Shown here piece after piece: positions 5,448-8,265 of a stretch of 8,265 bases of DNA. The notes under the pieces were generated by a model. It saw only the letters and a program-made list of their open reading frames with translations, searched no databases and was not told where the DNA came from. The translations under genes and the position numbers were made by a program. The stretch's first letter is position 1. Every line of letters begins with the position of its first letter. The DNA lies in contig JAPVVU010000122.1 of assembly GCA_028571885.1 (NCBI GenBank), positions 1 to 8,265 on the forward strand, read 5' to 3'. The DNA is from Gammaproteobacteria bacterium (GTDB lineage: Bacteria > Pseudomonadota > Gammaproteobacteria > GRL18).

Positions 5448-5464
5448 TGTATTGTGAGGTAGAC

Positions 5465-5710
5465 ATGGGAATTCACGTTAAATTTTTTGCCAGCATGAGA
5501 GATCTGATGGGTGATGATCGTGACATTGATAGTGAGGTGCTTAAAGAGCAGGCAATCAATAATGTTGATGATATCTGGAATTATTGTGCTGATGATAAAG
5601 AGCGTTCAGCCAATGTACTGGTTGCGGTAAATATGGATTATGTTGATGGCCAGACACCGGTCAAAGACGGTGATGAAGTGGCATTTTTTCCACCAGTAAC
5701 AGGAGGCTAG
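5465..5710 (+). CDS. moaD: molybdopterin synthase sulfur carrier subunit MoaD
   Basis: MoaD is the small ubiquitin-like subunit of molybdopterin synthase. Its C-terminal glycine is adenylated by MoeB, converted to a thiocarboxylate, and inserted into MoaE to donate sulfur to cyclic pyranopterin monophosphate. The product from this ATG is 81 residues, equal to E. coli MoaD. It begins MGIHVKFFASMRDLMG and ends DGDEVAFFPPVTGG, with the essential Gly-Gly at 80-81. An in-frame ATG at 5432 would add 11 residues, but it lies inside the second leader hairpin, lacks a Shine-Dalgarno and exceeds the family length. This ATG has GAGG five nt upstream. The last two codons (GGA GGC) also form the moaE Shine-Dalgarno. 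Confidence 0.95.
   Translation: MGIHVKFFASMRDLMGDDRDIDSEVLKEQAINNVDDIWNYCADDKERSANVLVAVNMDYVDGQTPVKDGDEVAFFPPVTGG
5701..5706 (+). promoter_or_regulatory. moaE ribosome binding site built from the MoaD Gly-Gly codons
   Basis: AGGAGG, a perfect Shine-Dalgarno six nt before the moaE ATG, spans the codons for the two C-terminal glycines of MoaD. The sequence is constrained twice: by the thiocarboxylate-bearing tail and by translation initiation of the partner subunit. Confidence 0.9.
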
Positions 5711-5712
5711 AA

Positions 5713-6156
5713 ATGAAAGTTGTTATCGATGCAACTCCTTTTGATCCCTGGAAGGTTTTAGATGAGTATCAAAAGAGTATGCCCAAACTAGATGGTCAGT
5801 ATGGTGCAACGGCAGTTTTTGTCGGTACGATGCGTGATTTTAATGACGGGGATGATGTGTCAGAAATGTTTTTAGAGCATTACCCCGGAATGACAGAAAG
5901 GCACTTAGAAAATATATGCCGGCAGGCAACGGGTGAATATCAACTGCTGGAAAGTCTGGTGGTTCACCGGGTGGGTGCAATAAAGCCCAATGATCCTATT
6001 GTTTTAGTTGCCGTCTGGTCAGCACACCGTAAGCAGGCATTTGAAGCTTGTCGAGAAATTATGGAAGATGTGAAATCAAAAGCGCCGTTCTGGAAAAAAG
6101 AACAGCTCAATGATGGCCAGGATCGCTGGGTAGAAAAAAATACCAAGGGTTATTAG
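5713..6156 (+). CDS. moaE: molybdopterin synthase catalytic subunit MoaE
   Basis: MoaE binds cyclic pyranopterin monophosphate and, with two MoaD thiocarboxylates, forms the dithiolene of molybdopterin. The 147 residues match E. coli MoaE (150) throughout: GATAVFVGTMRDFNDGD (31-47) with the conserved Arg at 41, LEHYPGMTE (54-62), VVHRVGAIKPND (83-94), SAHRKQAFEA (103-112) and KSKAPFWKKE (121-130) followed by DRWVE. K121 and K128 correspond to the E. coli active-site lysines 119 and 126. The ATG is two nt after the moaD stop, so the heterotetramer subunits are almost certainly translationally coupled. A REP-like palindrome begins at the stop codon. No further moa or moe gene follows on this strand. 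Confidence 0.97.
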   Translation: MKVVIDATPFDPWKVLDEYQKSMPKLDGQYGATAVFVGTMRDFNDGDDVSEMFLEHYPGMTERHLENICRQATGEYQLLESLVVHRVGAIKPNDPIVLVAVWSAHRKQAFEACREIMEDVKSKAPFWKKEQLNDGQDRWVEKNTKGY

Positions 6157-6222
6157 GGCAGACACATAAGTCTGTCCTACAGGGTTAGATTTATCCGTAG
6201 GGGCAAACCTGTGTGTTCGCCC
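6156..6222. repeat. REP-like palindromic element after moaE
   Basis: Two hairpins lie together. GGGCAGAC (6156-6163) pairs with GTCTGTCC (6170-6177) with one G-T wobble, and GGGCAAAC (about 6201-6208) pairs with GTTCGCCC (about 6215-6222) with one mismatch. CCTACAGGGT and CCGTAGGGGC flank the inner part. From memory, this pattern (GTAGGGGC-AAC, loop, GTT-GCCC) resembles dispersed palindromic repeats seen in intergenic DNA of many bacteria. It may stabilise the moaDE mRNA end. It contains no gene. A pyrimidine-rich stretch fills 6223-6252. Confidence 0.6.
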
Positions 6223-6252
6223 TTCCCTCTATAACCTTCTCTCTACTTCTCT

Positions 6253-6669
6253 TTACAAATAATGTCGCCAGGACTCAGGCCGGTGATCTCTGCAGTCACA
6301 AAGCTTTTTCTTTTTAGGTCTTAAATAAATAACATCACTGGTGTGTTTATCATGAACTTCCTCCATGAGACGTTCTTTTTTAGAATTTTCCCGTGATGCT
6401 TCTTCACAGTAAAAAACAATACTTCTCTTTATTTTTGCCAAAATAGAATTATTCAGATGAAAGCCTTCAAAGCGCAGCACACCTTCAATTTCCTCAAGAG
6501 TAACGTGGTTTAGATCATAGGTTATTTTCATGTGATGATGATCAAGGACATGAGACATTAGAACCCCATGGAGATCATTAATGATAAAAACGGCTGAGTG
6601 TGCCTGATCGGGATTGGCATGCAGCGAACAGAAGTGGATTTCTCGGTGTTTTATAACTTGCTGACTCAT
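6253..6669 (-). CDS. uncharacterised His-rich 138-aa protein, possible HMA-like fold
   Basis: No named family is recognised with certainty. The protein is soluble with 15 histidines in 138 residues, among them HH(H) at 44-46. Residues about 26-90 read like a ferredoxin-type beta-alpha-beta-beta-alpha-beta unit: SAVFIINDLHG, HHHMKITYDLNHVTLEEIEGVLRFEGF, then the helix NSILAKIKRSIVFYCEEASREN. That is the layout of heavy-metal-associated domains, but the CxxC metal loop is absent. The tail is basic and ends CDCRDHRPESWRHYL, with Cys at 124 and 126. Metal binding is suggested by His, CDC and fold pattern and is inference only. The start is well supported by a very strong Shine-Dalgarno (GGGGGAGGA, 6683-6675) five nt upstream. 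It lies 258 nt downstream of prmC on the same strand and probably has its own promoter. Confidence 0.75.
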   Translation of the reverse strand: MSQQVIKHREIHFCSLHANPDQAHSAVFIINDLHGVLMSHVLDHHHMKITYDLNHVTLEEIEGVLRFEGFHLNNSILAKIKRSIVFYCEEASRENSKKERLMEEVHDKHTSDVIYLRPKKKKLCDCRDHRPESWRHYL

Positions 6670-6893
6670 TTAGGTCCTCCCCCAATAACTACAATACAAA
6701 CAGTTGCTATAAAAAGCTATTCAACCAAAATCAGAACTTGAACCTGAGATATTATTTTTTTTAGATCATACAGGCTCTATACTTATCTTGAAGAATAATC
6801 TGTATAGAACGAAATGTACAGTCTCAGATATTAATAACAAGTCCTGATTAACATTCTATGCTAAGTATCTTAACAAGAATATAGAAAATAACC

Positions 6894-6935
6894 CTACTAA
6901 TTATAGTAGTTTCCCAGTTTGTTGAGTTTAAACTG
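6894..6935 (-). terminator. weak candidate terminator region after prmC
   Basis: On the minus strand CAGTTT (6935-6930) and AAACTG (6920-6915) flank the prmC stop. A six-pair stem CTACTA/TAGTAG (6909-6904 with 6899-6894, 4-nt loop) follows, then GGGTTATTTT. The stem is AT-rich and the T-run is broken, so termination would be inefficient. In the rest of the gap (6684-6890) I see AT-rich sequence with an inverted pair TCTATAC/GTATAGA (about 6777-6807) and no convincing promoter or gene. Confidence 0.3.
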
Positions 6936-7815
6936 ACTCTAATGTTTCTAAAGTACGCTGGGCGATGGTTACCCTGGGTAGACGATTAATGTCAGTTAAG
7001 GTGTTGATTTTACAATATTTTAACTTTTTAAATAAAGCCTGAACCGAGCTGGCCTGTTCATAACCATGTTCAAATAATAACCAGCCGCCTGGCTTCAGAT
7101 AATAATGGCTTTGCTCAATAATTTCGCTAATATCAGCTAAACCATTGTTATCAGAGAGCAGCGCTGTTAAAGGCTCATAGCGCCTGACATTTTCTTCTAA
7201 AAGGGGATCATTTTCTGCAATATAGGGTGGATTTGAGACAATGACATCAAATTGTTGTTCAGGAATATTTTTGAACCAGTGAGATTGACAAAAGGAGACA
7301 TTGCTTAGTTTGAGTCTGGCGGCATTTTTTTCTGCAATATTGAGAGCCTGCAGGCTAAAATCAGTTGCCAGAATATTGGCATTACTGCGTTCTGAGGCAA
7401 TTGCCAGTGCAATAGCACCACTGCCCGTACCGAGATCCAGGATATTTTGCTTATCCAGAGCGGGAATTTTTTCCAGAGCACATTCCACCAGAAGTTCAGT
7501 TTCAGGACGAGGTATTAATGTGTCGGATGTGACATCAAGGGTAAAAGACCAGAAATCTTTTGTGCCGGTGATATAAGCAATGGGCATACCCTGTGAGCGC
7601 AAGCCCAGATAATGCTCAAATTGCTGAATTTGTTTACTGGTCAGATTTTTTTCAGGCCAGGTTAATAACCAGGTCTTGGTATAGTGTTTTTCAGACTCGT
7701 GGTTTAAAACTTTGAGTAAGAGTATTTCGCAGTCGAGTTTAGCGCTATCGCTATTATTAAGCTGGATAATTCCACGTTGCATAACATGGGCAATAGTGAG
7801 TAGCGGCTCAGACAT
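6928..7815 (-). CDS. prmC: peptide chain release factor N5-glutamine methyltransferase PrmC
   Basis: PrmC (HemK) methylates the glutamine of the GGQ motif in release factors RF1 and RF2, using S-adenosylmethionine, and so raises termination efficiency. The 295-residue protein is slightly longer than E. coli PrmC (277). The N-terminal helical substrate-binding domain covers about 1-90, ending near PIAYITGTKDFW (78-89). The methyltransferase domain has TLIPRPETELLV (99-110), the SAM loop ILDLGTGSGAIALAIA (125-140) and the catalytic NPPY (195-198), whose Asn and Tyr hold the target glutamine amide. The ATG lies 54 nt after prfA on the same strand, the classical order, so the enzyme is coexpressed with its substrate. 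The ribosome binding site is poor (AAAAGTAAAAAC before the ATG), but no alternative start fits better. Confidence 0.96.
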   Translation of the reverse strand: MSEPLLTIAHVMQRGIIQLNNSDSAKLDCEILLLKVLNHESEKHYTKTWLLTWPEKNLTSKQIQQFEHYLGLRSQGMPIAYITGTKDFWSFTLDVTSDTLIPRPETELLVECALEKIPALDKQNILDLGTGSGAIALAIASERSNANILATDFSLQALNIAEKNAARLKLSNVSFCQSHWFKNIPEQQFDVIVSNPPYIAENDPLLEENVRRYEPLTALLSDNNGLADISEIIEQSHYYLKPGGWLLFEHGYEQASSVQALFKKLKYCKINTLTDINRLPRVTIAQRTLETLESV

Positions 7816-7869
7816 GTTTTTACTTTTATTGTTAGATTTGACTAAAGGCTTGCTATTGTTAACAGTTAT

Positions 7870-8265
7870 TTAGTCTTCTGCCATAGATGCGAGCAGTTCA
7901 GCCTGATATTCACTTAGAAGCGGATCAATAATAGCACTCAGATCACCATTCATGACTTCTTCAAGCTTATACAATGTCAGATTAATTCGATGATCAGTTA
8001 CCCGGCCCTGTGGATAATTATAGGTTCTGATCCGTTCGCTGCGATCGCCGCTGCCGACCTGCAGTTTTCGGTCTGCAGCCTGCTCCGACTGTTGCTTGTC
8101 ACGCTCAGCAGCAGTTATTCGTGATGACAGCATCGACATCGCCTTGGCTTTATTTTTGTGTTGCGAGCGTTCTTCCTGGCATTCTACGACAACACCAGTG
8201 GGAATATGTGTGAGTCGAATGGCTGAGTCCGTTTTGTTAACGTGCTGTCCGCCCGCCCCAGAGGC
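7870..8265 (-). CDS. prfA: peptide chain release factor 1, C-terminal 131 residues (cut by window edge)
   Basis: RF1 ends translation at UAA and UAG. Only the C-terminal part is in the window; the reading frame is open to the last base and begins ASGAGGQHVNKTDSAIRL. The GGQ tripeptide that triggers peptidyl-tRNA hydrolysis, whose Gln is the PrmC target, is encoded at 8253-8245. Downstream are HIPTGVVVECQEERSQHKNK, GSGDRSERIRTYNYPQGRVTDHRINLTLY and a helical end to MAED. TYNYPQGRVTDHRI is typical of RF1, whereas RF2 has an IRSYVLDQSRIKD-like stretch, so this is prfA and not prfB. The PxT anticodon-like loop is outside the window. The 54 nt between this stop and prmC contain ACTAAAGGCTTGC, which loosely echoes the 20-bp repeat core seen elsewhere in the window. 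Confidence 0.96.
   Translation of the reverse strand, partial: ASGAGGQHVNKTDSAIRLTHIPTGVVVECQEERSQHKNKAKAMSMLSSRITAAERDKQQSEQAADRKLQVGSGDRSERIRTYNYPQGRVTDHRINLTLYKLEEVMNGDLSAIIDPLLSEYQAELLASMAED

Noticed and set aside
5432..5464. Upstream ATG extending MoaD by 11 residues
   Set aside because: It sits in the loop-side arm of the second leader hairpin, lacks a Shine-Dalgarno, and the downstream ATG gives exactly the family length of 81 with a good GAGG.
5154..5464. Known Moco riboswitch upstream of moaC or moaD
   Set aside because: I could not match the conserved Moco-RNA core; the structures present are AT-rich tandem hairpins of a different kind. An Rfam scan would be decisive.
7301..7576. 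91-aa plus-strand open frame inside prmC
   Set aside because: It overlaps the SAM-binding region of prmC in antisense; composition (Ala, Ser, Arg runs) is typical of a shadow frame.
7870..8139. 89-aa reading of prfA starting at an internal Met
   Set aside because: The same frame stays open to the window edge and encodes the RF1 GGQ region; the Met is internal and the gene is simply truncated by the window.

Overview
The window looks like chromosomal DNA from a gammaproteobacterium. The evidence is a TPP-riboswitch-controlled thiC of E. coli length, a protein of the DUF2333 type (mostly gammaproteobacterial, from memory), MoaC/MoaD/MoaE proteins that align closely with the E. coli ones, and the usual prfA-prmC pair. 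Base composition is moderately AT-rich, and intergenic DNA is markedly more so. I cannot name the genus. Nothing points to a plasmid, phage or transposon.

Layout, left to right. (1) 1-575, minus strand: N-terminal part of a membrane-anchored GH17 (beta-1,3-glucan-type) protein, cut by the window edge. (2) 576-970: intergenic region with a probable promoter and a TPP aptamer at 759-841 that leads into thiC (971-2860, plus). (3) 2855-2958: dense short repeats, followed by a DUF2333 inner-membrane protein (2970-4061, plus). (4) On the minus strand, moaC (4672-5151) followed 32 nt later by an unrecognised 168-aa gene (4133-4639). This pair is bracketed by two tandem arrays of period about 20 bp that share an AGCTAAAG core in opposite orientation. 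(5) 5152-5464: a 313-nt divergent regulatory region between moaC and moaDE. It contains repeats, a hairpin, a terminator-like stem with six T, and two 29-nt hairpins whose stem differences all preserve pairing. (6) moaD (5465-5710) and moaE (5713-6156), plus strand, form the two subunits of molybdopterin synthase, followed by a REP-like palindromic element. (7) Minus strand: a His-rich 138-aa protein (6253-6669), then prmC (6928-7815) and the C-terminal part of prfA (7870-8265), with transcription running prfA to prmC.

Functionally, thiC makes the thiamine pyrimidine and is likely repressed by TPP. MoaC makes cyclic pyranopterin monophosphate, which MoaD/MoaE convert to molybdopterin, so the divergent moaC / moaDE arrangement places two consecutive steps of one pathway around a shared regulatory region. 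moaA, moaB/mogA, moeA and moeB are not in the window. PrmC methylates the GGQ glutamine of the release factor encoded just upstream of it.

Most of the coding content is ordinary housekeeping. The parts that deserve a second look are the moaDE leader with its pairing-preserving tandem hairpins, the unusual density of short tandem repeats at gene boundaries, and two uncharacterised small proteins (4133-4639 and 6253-6669). I did not find convincing evidence of a new defence or mobile system.
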